From Cypionkella sp049896245 (lineage in GTDB: Bacteria; Pseudomonadota; Alphaproteobacteria; Rhodobacterales; Rhodobacteraceae), in the NCBI RefSeq assembly GCF_049896245.1, contig NZ_JAFCTX010000011.1, positions 62,001 to 126,000 of the forward strand: 64,000 bases of DNA, read 5' to 3'. The notes below the pieces were generated by a model that saw only the letters and a program-made list of their open reading frames with translations, was not told where the DNA came from and ran no database searches. Shown piece after piece: positions 17,075 to 25,841 of this stretch. Every line of letters begins with the position of its first letter. Within the stretch, counting starts at the first letter, position 1. The translations under genes and the position numbers were made by a program.

Positions 17075-18643
17075 CTACCTTGCCACCCGCACCTCGATCA
17101 TCCTTGGACCGTTGTGTGGTTGGATCAGCGCAGCGTGCAGCGCTTCTGGGTCCAACGCCACGCTCGCAAACGGCAGATCGCAGGCCGCAGCAAACGGTTC
17201 CATGTTCAGGGGCGAAGGCGAACACCCGATCACCTCGGTATTCGCGCCGCGCATGGCATCGGCGATCTCGCCAAACGCCGCGTTGTTCCACACGATAAAG
17301 GTGATCGGCAAACGCTCATCCACCGCCGTACGCAATTCACCGGGGCTGAATTGCAAGCCGCCGTCGCCGATCAGGCAGACCACCTCCGCCCCCGGTGCCG
17401 CCAAAGCCGCCCCCACCGCAGCCCCCGGCCCATAGCCCAAGGCGCCAAAACCCGTGGCTGCATTGAAAAACCCACCCGCGCGGTCGTGGTCGTAATAAAG
17501 GTTCGCGGCATAGATCGCTTGGGTGCTATCGCCCACGATCAGTGCCCCCGGCATGGCAGAACGAATGGTTTCCACCATTTCCAACCGGCCCGGCATCAGC
17601 ACATCCAGCTCGCCAAGTTCAGCGCGCGCCGACACCCGAGCTTTCTCAGCCCTCGCCACGCCGTCCGTCTTCTTCTGCGACACCAGCGGCAACAGCCCCA
17701 CCATCACCGCGCCCGCATCGCCGTGCAGGGCCACCGCTGCCTTGTGCCGCCCCAACTGCTTGGCGCAAATATCCACCCGGATCATCCCCGACAGATCGGG
17801 GAAATGACCACGCACATACATGTCATAATCGGTCGGGCCAAATTCGGTGCCAATCGCCAGCACCTGATCTGCCGCCGCGATCAAAGCACGCGGCGCATCC
17901 AAGCTGGGCGAGGCGGGCACCACCAACGGATGCCGATACATCATCCCGCGCGCGTTCACCGTCTGCACAACCGGAGCGTCCAGCTTGTCGGCCAAGGCCT
18001 GCAACGCCGCCTCTTGCCCGCGCGCCCCGCCGCCTGCCAAAATCACCACGCGAGACGCCGCGTTCAACTTCGCCACCGCCGCCGAAAGATCCGGCACTGC
18101 CGCTATGGGCAAATCCGCAGGTGGCGCTAAAGCGTAACAGTCCAGCGGCATCACATCGGTCGGCACCTCGATATGCACAGGCCCCGGACGCCCGGTCGCC
18201 ATGGTGGCGAATGCCCAGTCTAAAACCTCACCCACCTCTGACGCATCCCTGATCTGCCGTGTCGGGCACAAGGGCCGCACCATCGCCGCCTGATCCGGCA
18301 ACTCGTGCAACAGCCCCAGACCCAAGCCCAGTGAATCGCGACGGTTCACCCCGGAAATCACCAGCATCGGCACCGAGTCCGCCGCCGCTTGCCCCATCGC
18401 GGTCAAGGCGTTCAAAATCCCCGGCCCTGTGATCACCAAGGCCACCCCCGGCTTGCCCGAGACCCGCGCATAGCCATCGGCCATAAAGGCGCAGCCTTGT
18501 TCGTGCCGCGCCGTCACATGGCGGATCGAACTGCCCGACAGCCCGCGATACATCTCAACGGTATGCACGCCGGGGATGCCGAAGATTACCTCAACCCCGC
18601 GCGCCGCCAAGCCTTCAACCAAACGCTCACCAACCGTCTTCAT
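17075..18643 (-). CDS. aruI: Thiamine-diphosphate 2-ketoarginine decarboxylase (AruI-like)
   Basis: 522 residues of the acetolactate-synthase-like ThDP family. The catalytic Glu lies in TARHEQGCAFMADGYAR, and the ThDP/Mg motif starts GDGGLQFSPGELRTA and ends in WNN. The gene overlaps the AruH-like transaminase by ATGA. That pair is the arginine transaminase pathway known from Pseudomonas: L-arginine to 2-ketoarginine, then decarboxylation to 4-guanidinobutyraldehyde. The start is the ATG at 18643, set by the overlap. Other ThDP decarboxylases share these motifs, so the substrate rests on the pairing. Confidence 0.8.
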   Translation of the reverse strand: MKTVGERLVEGLAARGVEVIFGIPGVHTVEMYRGLSGSSIRHVTARHEQGCAFMADGYARVSGKPGVALVITGPGILNALTAMGQAAADSVPMLVISGVNRRDSLGLGLGLLHELPDQAAMVRPLCPTRQIRDASEVGEVLDWAFATMATGRPGPVHIEVPTDVMPLDCYALAPPADLPIAAVPDLSAAVAKLNAASRVVILAGGGARGQEAALQALADKLDAPVVQTVNARGMMYRHPLVVPASPSLDAPRALIAAADQVLAIGTEFGPTDYDMYVRGHFPDLSGMIRVDICAKQLGRHKAAVALHGDAGAVMVGLLPLVSQKKTDGVARAEKARVSARAELGELDVLMPGRLEMVETIRSAMPGALIVGDSTQAIYAANLYYDHDRAGGFFNAATGFGALGYGPGAAVGAALAAPGAEVVCLIGDGGLQFSPGELRTAVDERLPITFIVWNNAAFGEIADAMRGANTEVIGCSPSPLNMEPFAAACDLPFASVALDPEALHAALIQPHNGPRMIEVRVAR

Positions 18644-19827
18644 GCCGCCATTCCCTGCTTCAGCGCCGCATAGCGTGCGATCCGCTTGCACGCCTCAATC
18701 ACCAAAGCATCCTCTTGCGTCAGACTGATCCTGATCCAACCCGCCAGTGCCGCACCGAAACTTTCGCCCGGCATCACAGCGACACCTTCATCGGCGAGCA
18801 ACCCCAGTGCAAAACACTCACCGCTGAGCCCCGTGGCATTGACATTCACCACAGTGAACATCCCGGCATCGGGCTTATGCACAGATAACCCATTCACCCC
18901 GTTCAGATTTTCATAAATCAACGCGGCACGGCCTGCGAAGCGCGTCGCCATCCCATGGGCCACTTCCGAAGGCACCGAGACTGCCAAAGCCGTCATATCC
19001 GCGATGAACGGTTGGTTGCCGAACAACATGGTTTCCGCCACCGGCAAAAGCTTCGCCGAGAACTCCTCTGGCCCGACGCACCAACCTGAGCGGAACCCCG
19101 GTGCCGCGTGCGATTTCGAGATTGACGACGCCACCACCACCCGATCTGCCAGATCAGCATTGTCCAACGGCGAGGCAAATACCCCACCCGCAAACACCAA
19201 TTCCTCATAAACCTCGTCGCTCAGCATCCATAGATCATGCTGTTTCGCCAAAGCCCCCAAGGCCGCAATATCCGCAGCCGTCAGAATAGCCCCGGTCGGA
19301 TTATGCGGTGTGTTCAGAAAAATCATCCGGCTGCGCGGAGTGATCCGTGCGGCCACATCCGCCGCCTGCATCCGAAAGCCATACTCGGGCCTGAGCGGCA
19401 CTGGCACCGCGACAGCGCCGGTCGCGGCAATCAACCCCTCATAGGTCGCATACAAAGGATCGCCGACCAGCACCTCATCGCCCGGCCCGGTCAGCGTCAA
19501 CAGCACCGCATAAAGCGAGGTCTGCGTGCCGGGCAGGCAGGCGATTTGCTCAGGTGAAATCGCGCGGCCTGTGCGCGCCGAATAGCGCGCGGCCAATGCC
19601 TCAAGCAAGGCAGGCTCACCCCGGCCATTGGAATAGCCCAGACGTCCGGCATCCATCGACCGTTGCGCTTCCGCGATCAAGGTGGGCGGCGTCGCCACAT
19701 CCGGCTCGCCAATCGTCAGTTGAATCACCGGAAGACCCTGCGCCTGCATGGCTTTAGCGCGGGCGTGAATTTCCCATTTCGCGCCGCCCAGATGGGCAAG
19801 GCGTTCGGTGATGGCGGCGTATTTCAT
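18640..19827 (-). CDS. aruH: Arginine:pyruvate transaminase-like class I aminotransferase (AruH-like)
   Basis: 395 residues of fold-type I, class I. Visible are the start of the small domain MKYAAITERLAHLGG, NTPHNPTGAI, LSDEVYEELVF (cofactor Asp-x-x-Tyr) and the PLP-Lys in SSISKSHAAPGFRSGW. Long stretches agree with Pseudomonas AruH as I remember it (HDLWM-SDEVY-ELLF and SLSKSHAM-GWRVGW). It transfers the alpha-amino group of arginine to pyruvate. It overlaps the TetR gene upstream and aruI downstream by ATGA each time, giving a tight three-gene operon. Confidence 0.82.
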   Translation of the reverse strand: MKYAAITERLAHLGGAKWEIHARAKAMQAQGLPVIQLTIGEPDVATPPTLIAEAQRSMDAGRLGYSNGRGEPALLEALAARYSARTGRAISPEQIACLPGTQTSLYAVLLTLTGPGDEVLVGDPLYATYEGLIAATGAVAVPVPLRPEYGFRMQAADVAARITPRSRMIFLNTPHNPTGAILTAADIAALGALAKQHDLWMLSDEVYEELVFAGGVFASPLDNADLADRVVVASSISKSHAAPGFRSGWCVGPEEFSAKLLPVAETMLFGNQPFIADMTALAVSVPSEVAHGMATRFAGRAALIYENLNGVNGLSVHKPDAGMFTVVNVNATGLSGECFALGLLADEGVAVMPGESFGAALAGWIRISLTQEDALVIEACKRIARYAALKQGMAA

Positions 19828-20468
19828 GGCAAGGTCCGATCTGGCTGATAAGCAGCAACAAGGTCAATATTCAGAATGGCACCAACCGACGTCAGTGCTA
19901 TGGCGGGGATTTCGCCAAGCTCGAAAGCTTCGGGCAGGATCGAGCCTTCCAGCCACAACCCGTCAATCACTCCATTGCAGGCGATGGCGTCGCGGCGCAG
20001 CTGTGCGTCGCCGACAGAACGGGCCAGGGCGGCAATCAGCCCCTGCAGCATGTTGCGAAACGCCAGATAGTTCGCGGTGTGGATGTTGCGCATCGCGGGA
20101 TTGCTGCGCACATCATGCACGAACGCCGCCCATAGCCCTACCGCCACCGGGTCCGCCACCGGAGGACTGACCGATGCCACCACGAAATTCGCCAGCCGGG
20201 CCGTGGCGTCATCCGGCCCACCCTGCAGCACCGCCGCCGAATCCACGATCATTTGCTCCATCAACCGATGATAAGCGACGCGGGTAAGGTCTTCTTTCGA
20301 GGTGAAATAATGCCGGATCAACCCCGGCGTAACGCCCGCACGGTCGGCAATCGCCCGCACCGTTGCCGCATGAAGCCCGCCTTCCGCAACCAGATCAAGC
20401 GCTGCTGCGATCAAATCCTCGCGGCGACGTTCTTCACTTTCCCGGCGGTAAGGGCGGCGGTCTGCCAT
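19824..20468 (-). CDS. TetR-family regulator (BetI-like) of the aru operon
   Basis: 214 residues. The N-terminal helix-turn-helix is typical of TetR (AATVRAIADRAGVTPGLIRHYF, residues about 35-56), followed by a long helical ligand domain. The first gene of the operon, with its stop overlapping aruH by ATGA, it is likely autoregulated through the palindrome at 20484-20499. The inducer is probably arginine or a product of its breakdown; this is inference from context. Sequence style resembles BetI-type repressors. Confidence 0.88.
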   Translation of the reverse strand: MADRRPYRRESEERRREDLIAAALDLVAEGGLHAATVRAIADRAGVTPGLIRHYFTSKEDLTRVAYHRLMEQMIVDSAAVLQGGPDDATARLANFVVASVSPPVADPVAVGLWAAFVHDVRSNPAMRNIHTANYLAFRNMLQGLIAALARSVGDAQLRRDAIACNGVIDGLWLEGSILPEAFELGEIPAIALTSVGAILNIDLVAAYQPDRTLP

Positions 20469-20483
20469 CGTGAGCCATTCTTG

Positions 20484-20499
20484 TTATACGATTGTGTAA
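20484..20499. promoter_or_regulatory. Candidate TetR operator
   Basis: TTATACGATTGTGTAA is an imperfect palindrome (12 of 16 positions symmetric) 16 nt upstream of the TetR start codon, the position expected for autoregulation. Confidence 0.5.
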
Positions 20500-20644
20500 T
20501 TCAGCCTTAATATGAGGCGGAGTTGGCGGTGTTGCAAGTGTTACGGAAAGTTCTGCTGGTTCGTGCGCAAACACCTGTACCGCGCACAAGCATCAATCTA
20601 GCGCAAATTGGCCTGACCACAAAGCGGGGAAATTTGAGGTGTAG

Positions 20645-21565
20645 TCAGTGCGGTAGCGTCCGATTGTGGTGCATCAAGGCTTCTGCAGAGCCCGCGACAT
20701 CCTTGTGGATGATCACATCGGTCTGCGGATAGGCCTGCAAAATCGCGCGCCGCAACGCCGCCCCAATCGCGTGGGCGTCGCGCAAAGACTGCTCGCCATC
20801 CAACTCGATATGCAGGTTGACGAAGACCTTGCTGCCCGCCATCCGGGTTTTCAGATCATGATGCCCACGCACTCCCGGCCAAGTGTCCGCCATTGCTGCG
20901 ATGGCTGTGACAATCGCAGGATCTGCGGTGCGATCCATCAGCGCATCAAACGCGCCCTTGCCGATCCGCACCGCCCCCACCGCCATAATCGCCGCCGCCG
21001 TCAGCGCCACCACCGAATCGATGCTGCCCAGCCCAAAGCTTTTCGAGGCCCAAAGCGAGATGATCGCCCCGATATTCGGCAGCAGATCGCCCATGTAGTG
21101 CAAGCGGTCCGCCGCCACCACCCGGCTGCCGGTGCGCTTGGCGACCCGGCCCTGCCACCACACCAGCGCCACAGTCAGCGCCACCGAGACACCCATCACC
21201 AGCATCCCCTCGCCTTCGCCGACCAGATGCGGCTGGGCTGGCCCCAAAAGCCGCGCCACCGCCGCCCAAGTGATCACCCCCGCCGAGATCAGCACGAAAA
21301 ACGCCTGCCCCAACGCCGCCAGATCCTCGGCTGAACTATGGCCAAAGGCATGATCGTCGTCCGCAGGCTTGGCGGCATAAATCAGCGCCGCCATTGCGCC
21401 CAAAGACACCATCAGATCCATCGCGCTGTCCGCCAGCGAGGCCGCGACCGACAGCGACCCTGTGGTGCCATAGGCCCAAAGCTTCAGCCCCACCATCACC
21501 CCGGCAATCGCCACCGAAGCAAGCCCCGCCGACAGATTCAACTTCATGCTGTCGGATGTGCTCAT
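20645..21565 (-). CDS. fieF: Cation diffusion facilitator (FieF-like)
   Basis: 306 residues with about six membrane helices and a C-terminal cytoplasmic domain. The metal-binding pairs of the family are present: SLADSAMD (helix 2; the FieF group has D-x3-D) and HYMGDLLPN (helix 5, H-x3-D), plus HAFGHSSAEDLA. The C-terminal HHDLKTRMAGSKVFVNLHIELD is the ferredoxin-like dimerisation domain. These proteins export Zn(II) or Fe(II) using proton motive force. Start at the ATG at 21565. It stands as a single gene, separated by 176 nt from the divergent-side TetR promoter and by 60 nt from the SH3 gene. Confidence 0.92.
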   Translation of the reverse strand: MSTSDSMKLNLSAGLASVAIAGVMVGLKLWAYGTTGSLSVAASLADSAMDLMVSLGAMAALIYAAKPADDDHAFGHSSAEDLAALGQAFFVLISAGVITWAAVARLLGPAQPHLVGEGEGMLVMGVSVALTVALVWWQGRVAKRTGSRVVAADRLHYMGDLLPNIGAIISLWASKSFGLGSIDSVVALTAAAIMAVGAVRIGKGAFDALMDRTADPAIVTAIAAMADTWPGVRGHHDLKTRMAGSKVFVNLHIELDGEQSLRDAHAIGAALRRAILQAYPQTDVIIHKDVAGSAEALMHHNRTLPH

Positions 21566-21625
21566 CTTCCGCTCCATAAACCCGGACCCGCGCCCTAAAC
21601 CCCAGAGCGTCGCGCTGCAAGGCTA

Positions 21626-22186
21626 TTAGTCGATCACCTCACCCGGATCGACACCCCAAAGCGCTGTTTTCAAGATCCAGCCCTTCTCGCCGCCCGCATT
21701 CACCCGGCACCAATCTGTGTTACATTCCAACAGCTTAGCAATCACACCCAATTCCGCCTGAAACGACACCCGCGCCTGCCCGTCCGGGCTGTCGCGAAAT
21801 TGCGCCATATCCTGCGTCACCAGCACAGACCTTGACCCCGACAACAGGTTGAACTGCATCCAGCCCCCCATGCCCTGATAATCCTCCACCCGCCGCCAGC
21901 GGTCATATTCCGCCGTAATCCGCAACGGCATGCCGGCGGTGGTGAACACCCAATCGATCCGATGCGTCATCCCCGGCCCGCGCCGCACATTGCCCTCGCG
22001 CCCCTTCAGGCTGACATAACGCGGCAAGGCCAAGTTGGTTACCGGGCCTTTATGCGGATCGCGCGGAGCTTTATCATCCGGGGCGGGCTCCATCGGCAGT
22101 TCTTCCTGTGCCTGCGCGCGCCCAAGCCCCAGACTTTCGCCCAGCAAAGCCGCCGCCATACCCGCCAAAAACTGCTTCCTGTTCAT
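21626..22186 (-). CDS. Secreted SH3-domain protein
   Basis: 186 residues from the ATG at 22186. A twin-residue-poor but clear signal peptide (MNRKQFLAGMAAALLGESLGLGRAQA) is followed by a bacterial SH3 domain pair of the YgiM/SH3b type: YVSLKGREGNVRRGPGMTHRIDWVF, then GWMQFNLLSGSRSVLV, and a second unit ending CRVNAGGEKGWILKTALWGV. Such proteins act in the envelope, often binding peptidoglycan or peptides. It is divergent from the D-glycerate dehydrogenase gene, with 98 nt between starts. Confidence 0.85.
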   Translation of the reverse strand: MNRKQFLAGMAAALLGESLGLGRAQAQEELPMEPAPDDKAPRDPHKGPVTNLALPRYVSLKGREGNVRRGPGMTHRIDWVFTTAGMPLRITAEYDRWRRVEDYQGMGGWMQFNLLSGSRSVLVTQDMAQFRDSPDGQARVSFQAELGVIAKLLECNTDWCRVNAGGEKGWILKTALWGVDPGEVID

Positions 22187-22284
22187 CCCGCCGCGCCCCA
22201 AATACAGACGGGGGCTTGTGCCTTGCCCCGCTTCCCGCCACTTTGCCAAAGAATACGCTGATTTGGAAGTGCAGGGAGGCCTTC

Positions 22285-23271
22285 ATGCCCGCAACACGCT
22301 TAAACGTTGTCGTGACGCGACGATTGCCAGAAGCCGTCGAGACCAGGATGAAGGAATTGTTCGATGTCGAGTTGCGCGACCCCGACACGCCGATGAGCCG
22401 CGAAGACCTAAGCGCCGCCATGCGCCGCTGCGATGTGCTGGTGCCAACGATCACCGATCAGATTGATGCTGGCCTGATCGCGCAGGCGGGTGACAAGCTG
22501 AAACTGATCGCCAACTACGGCTCGGGCGTCGATCATATTGATGTCGCCACCGCACGACAGCGTGGAATTTTGGTCTCCAACACCCCCGGCACTGTCACCG
22601 ACGATACCGCCGATATGACGCTTGCGCTGATGCTGTCGGTCACCCGCCGCATCCCCGAAGGTCTGGCCGAAATGCAGGCGGGCAAATGGCAGGGCTGGTC
22701 GCCGATGGCGCATCTGGGCGGTCGGATGGGCGGCCGCCGTTTGGGTATCTTGGGGATGGGCCGCATTGGCCAAGCCGTAGCCCGCCGTGCCCGCGCCTTT
22801 GGCATGCAGGTGCATTATCACAATCGCAAGCGTGTGCGCCCCGATATCGAGGCAGAGTTAGAGGCGACCTATTGGGAAAGCCTGGATCAGATGATCGCCC
22901 GCATGGACATCATCTCGGTGAACTGCCCGCACACGCCCTCGACCTTCCACCTGCTGAACGCGCGTCGGCTGAAACTGTTGAAACCGACGGCAGTGATCAT
23001 CAACACCTCACGCGGTGAGGTGATCGACGAAAACGCCCTCGCCCGTGGCCTGAAAGCAGGCGAGATCGGCGGTGCGGGCCTTGATGTCTACGAACACGGG
23101 GCTGAGATCAACCCCACCCTGCGCAGCCTGCCCAACGTCGTCCTGCTGCCGCACATGGGATCGGCGACAGTTGAGGGCCGCATCGAGATGGGCGAAAAGG
23201 TCATCATCAACATTAAAACCTTCGCCGACGGCCACCGCCCGCCGGATCAGGTTGTGCCGGGGATGTTATGA
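22285..23271 (+). CDS. gyaR: D-2-hydroxyacid dehydrogenase (glyoxylate/hydroxypyruvate reductase, D-glycerate dehydrogenase)
   Basis: 328 residues from the ATG at 22285, preceded by GGGAGG. The NAD-binding domain has RLGILGMGRIGQAVARRA, and the catalytic set is seen as YGSGVDHIDV, NTSRGEVIDENAL (Arg), a Glu in AGLDVYEHG and the His in LLPHMGSAT. The family reduces glyoxylate or hydroxypyruvate with NAD(P)H, feeding the serine/glycerate route; glyoxylate from ureide breakdown is one possible source, though the genes are not linked. Overlaps the next small gene by ATGA. Confidence 0.9.
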   Translation: MPATRLNVVVTRRLPEAVETRMKELFDVELRDPDTPMSREDLSAAMRRCDVLVPTITDQIDAGLIAQAGDKLKLIANYGSGVDHIDVATARQRGILVSNTPGTVTDDTADMTLALMLSVTRRIPEGLAEMQAGKWQGWSPMAHLGGRMGGRRLGILGMGRIGQAVARRARAFGMQVHYHNRKRVRPDIEAELEATYWESLDQMIARMDIISVNCPHTPSTFHLLNARRLKLLKPTAVIINTSRGEVIDENALARGLKAGEIGGAGLDVYEHGAEINPTLRSLPNVVLLPHMGSATVEGRIEMGEKVIINIKTFADGHRPPDQVVPGML

Positions 23272-23570
23272 TCATGCTGCGCCTTGCAACTCTGCTGACG
23301 CTTGCCGCCAGCCCCGCGCTTGCCATGCTGTCGCCGTTTTATGACAGCGCCGAAAAGATCACCACGATCCTGCAAGACGCCGCCGTTGCAGATGCGCTGC
23401 GTCAGGCTCCAATCGGTGCGATCAGCAACACGGGCAGTTTCCCCGATGGTGCCGATGAATGGACGGTGCGCACGCAAGAGTGCGATCTTGTGCTGAAGTT
23501 GATCGGCAAGCCGCCCGGTATGGCGGGCAAAGCCACATATAGCGTCGAAATCACCTCACCTTGCCCCTGA
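23268..23570 (+). CDS. Small secreted hypothetical protein
   Basis: 100 residues, with a signal peptide (MIMLRLATLLTLAASPALA) and a mature part of about 80 residues holding one cysteine in TQECDLVLKLIG and one at the C-terminus (SPCP), which could form a disulfide. I do not recognise the family. The ATGA overlap with gyaR shows co-translation, but an envelope protein is an unexpected partner for a cytosolic reductase. Confidence 0.7.
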   Translation: MIMLRLATLLTLAASPALAMLSPFYDSAEKITTILQDAAVADALRQAPIGAISNTGSFPDGADEWTVRTQECDLVLKLIGKPPGMAGKATYSVEITSPCP

Positions 23571-23691
23571 GGTGGTGGTTACAAAGCGGCTTTTGGGCTG
23601 AACAGATGGCATTGGCTCTGAACGTTGGGTTGAAATACACCCGGTCAGCCCTTACCTAGCGCGCAACAACAACACGCAAACCGGGACGGTC

Positions 23692-24354
23692 ATGGAAATA
23701 TTCACTTATCCGGGCTTTATCGCCCTGCTTCAGGTCATGGGGATTGACCTTGTCCTCGCGGGCGACAATGCCATCGTGATCGGTCTTGCTGCGGCTGGCC
23801 TGCCGAAAGATCAGCGCAACAAGGCCATTCTGGTTGGCATCATTGCCGCCACCGTGATGCGGATCGGTTTTGCTCTGATCACCACGCATCTGCTGGCGAT
23901 TGTCGGGCTGTTGCTGGCCGGGGGCATCCTGCTGCTTTGGGTCTGCTGGAAGATGTGGCGCGAGCTGCAAGCGGGCCACGGCAGCGACAATATGGCCGAG
24001 GAATCGCTGACCGACAGCGATCTGAACGCCGATGGCACCGTCGCAGGTGGAGCACCCCGCAAGACTTTCGCGCAAGCCGCTTGGCAGATCGTCATTGCCG
24101 ATATCTCGATGAGCCTTGATAACGTGCTGGCCGTCGCAGGAGCCGCGCGCGAACATCCGACCGTGCTGGTGATCGGCCTTGTGATGTCGATCGCCCTGAT
24201 GGGTCTTGCCGCCACATTCATCGCGCGTTTGCTGAACAAGCACCGCTGGATCGCTTATGTTGGCTTGCTGATCATCGTCTATGTCGCCCTGAAAATGATG
24301 TGGGAAGGCTGGCACGAGGTGCAGCCTTTCGTGATGACCTATCTCGGCAAATAA
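23692..24354 (+). CDS. TerC/YjbE-family integral membrane protein
   Basis: 220 residues with about seven membrane helices. The two TerC signatures are present: IDLVLAGDNAIVIGLA in the first half and IVIADISMSLDNVLAVAGAA in the second, each with the acidic residues thought to bind a metal ion. Relatives (TerC, Alx, MeeF/YceF) export manganese or load it onto secreted enzymes. The loop between halves is acidic (ESLTDSDLNADG). No yybP-ykoY riboswitch is visible in the 120 nt before it. A strong terminator follows. Confidence 0.9.
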   Translation: MEIFTYPGFIALLQVMGIDLVLAGDNAIVIGLAAAGLPKDQRNKAILVGIIAATVMRIGFALITTHLLAIVGLLLAGGILLLWVCWKMWRELQAGHGSDNMAEESLTDSDLNADGTVAGGAPRKTFAQAAWQIVIADISMSLDNVLAVAGAAREHPTVLVIGLVMSIALMGLAATFIARLLNKHRWIAYVGLLIIVYVALKMMWEGWHEVQPFVMTYLGK

Positions 24355-24370
24355 GCGTCTGGGTATGATA

Positions 24371-24401
24371 CAGAAAACCGCCCGTTCAGGGCGGTTTTCT
24401 G
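24371..24401. terminator. Strong bidirectional-type terminator after terC
   Basis: CAGAAAACCGCCC, a GTTCA loop and GGGCGGTTTTCTG form a perfect 13-bp stem with A-rich and T-rich flanks, so it can stop transcription from both the TerC gene and the convergent FAD-oxidoreductase operon ending at 24499. Confidence 0.88.
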
Positions 24402-24498
24402 CTGGCAAAATGCGGTGAAGTGTTAAAAGTTCCTTAAGTTGAGTTTTTAACCCATTGATATTAAACAATCTGAAAACGGTCCCGAGTTGGGACCACCC

Positions 24499-25740
24499 TC
24501 AAAATCGCCCCGGTCGATACGGCGTCAAATCCAATTCCGGCTCCCGCCCGGCTATCAAAGCCGCCACCAACCGCGCCGTGATCGGGGCCAAAGTCAGCCC
24601 AATATGCCCGTGTCCGTAAGCATGGATAATCTCTGGCCCCGCCCCGGATGGCCCGATCACCGGCACCGAATCCGGCATCGAGGGCCGAAACCCCATCCAC
24701 TCCCGATCAGGCTTGCCCAGATCAGGAAAGATCGCCCGCGCCCCCTCCACCAGCTTTTTGATCCGGTGTGGTGACGCAGGCGCCGTCAGCCCCCCCAACT
24801 CCACCGTCCCCGCCACCCGCAGCCGTCCCGTCATCGGACACAGATAAAACCCGCGCGCCGTCGGACAGACAGGCCGCGTCAGCCGGGGTGAGGCCATATC
24901 CCACTCCACATGATACCCCCGCTCAGTCTCCAGCGGCACGCGATCGCCAGCCTGCATTGCCAATCCTTTGGAATGTGCCCCCGCCGCGATGATCACCTTT
25001 CGCGCCCGCAACCGCAGGTCTGGCCCTTCGACCACGATGCCATCAAACTGCCGTGAGATCGAGCGCGCCTCGGCCTGCACAAAATCCGCCCGCTTGCAAA
25101 CATGGGCCGCAAGGGTATGCACCATCAGCCCCGGATCGGACAGAAACACCGCCTTGGGAAAGAACGCCGCCCCACCCTCCACGGCAGGCAACCCCGGCTC
25201 CATCCCGGCCAGCACTTCAGGCGAGATCAACTCAACAGTGATCCCCTGCGTCCGCCGAAACGCCATATCTGCCTCGGCAGCTTTGAAGCCAGCGGTGGTT
25301 TCATAGAGATACAAACATCCCTTGTGCTGCATGATCGCAGCGCCGCCGATCCGATCCGCCAGCGCCTGCCAACTCGGGCAAGCATCCGCGACAAGTGCCG
25401 CAATCGCCGCCACATTGCGCCGGGTGGGTCCGGGCAAAGATTGCATAGCAAAGCGAGCCAGCCACGGCATCAGCGCGGGCAGGGCGGCGCGGCGGATGGC
25501 GAGGGGGGAGTTTTTATTGAGCAGCAAAGACGGCAGGTTGCGCAAAACATCCGGGCTGCCCACCGGCATCACCGCGTAATCGGCGATGGTGCCCGCATTG
25601 CCAAAGCTCGCGCCCATTCCCGGCTGGCTTGGATCGACCAGCACCACCTCGCGCCCCTCCGCCGTCAAAGCTTCGGCAATCGCAAGACCAACGACCCCCG
25701 CGCCAAGGATCGCGATATCGGTGGTGACGTGTTGGGTCAT
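24499..25740 (-). CDS. FAD-dependent amine/D-amino-acid oxidoreductase (DadA-like)
   Basis: 413 residues of the DAO fold. The dinucleotide-binding motif IAILGAGVVGLAIAEAL is at residues about 9-25, KVIIAAGAHSKGLA marks the second FAD contact, and the C-terminal EWMGFRPSMPDSVPVIGPS plus HAYGHGHIGLTLAP close the FAD site as in DadA and glycine oxidase relatives. It oxidises an amino acid or secondary amine to an imine. Last gene of the gamma-glutamyl-type block, downstream of a 28-bp inverted repeat that separates it from the alcohol dehydrogenase gene. It could process a glycine or amino-acid product of that route. Confidence 0.88.
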   Translation of the reverse strand: MTQHVTTDIAILGAGVVGLAIAEALTAEGREVVLVDPSQPGMGASFGNAGTIADYAVMPVGSPDVLRNLPSLLLNKNSPLAIRRAALPALMPWLARFAMQSLPGPTRRNVAAIAALVADACPSWQALADRIGGAAIMQHKGCLYLYETTAGFKAAEADMAFRRTQGITVELISPEVLAGMEPGLPAVEGGAAFFPKAVFLSDPGLMVHTLAAHVCKRADFVQAEARSISRQFDGIVVEGPDLRLRARKVIIAAGAHSKGLAMQAGDRVPLETERGYHVEWDMASPRLTRPVCPTARGFYLCPMTGRLRVAGTVELGGLTAPASPHRIKKLVEGARAIFPDLGKPDREWMGFRPSMPDSVPVIGPSGAGPEIIHAYGHGHIGLTLAPITARLVAALIAGREPELDLTPYRPGRF

Positions 25741-25764
25741 GCGGCTTCTCGTCTGAAAGGGTCG

Positions 25765-25833
25765 CTCATCGAGCCTGACGGCTCTCTTCGCTGGCGCGCG
25801 TCTCTAGCGAAGAGAGCCGTTAGGCTCGATGAG
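25765..25833. repeat. 28-bp inverted repeat between oxidoreductase genes
   Basis: Arms at 25765-25792 and 25806-25833 are reverse complements with one mismatch and enclose a 13-nt loop. The hairpin lies between the alcohol dehydrogenase stop (25842) and the FAD oxidoreductase start (25740). It has no T tail on either strand, so it is more likely an mRNA stability or dispersed element than an intrinsic terminator. Confidence 0.8.
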
Positions 25834-25841
25834 TGATTTGG

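Noticed and set aside
23571..23691. A manganese (yybP-ykoY) riboswitch before the TerC gene
   Set aside because: The conserved loops of that aptamer are not visible in the 121 nt; only a weak purine-rich RBS is seen.
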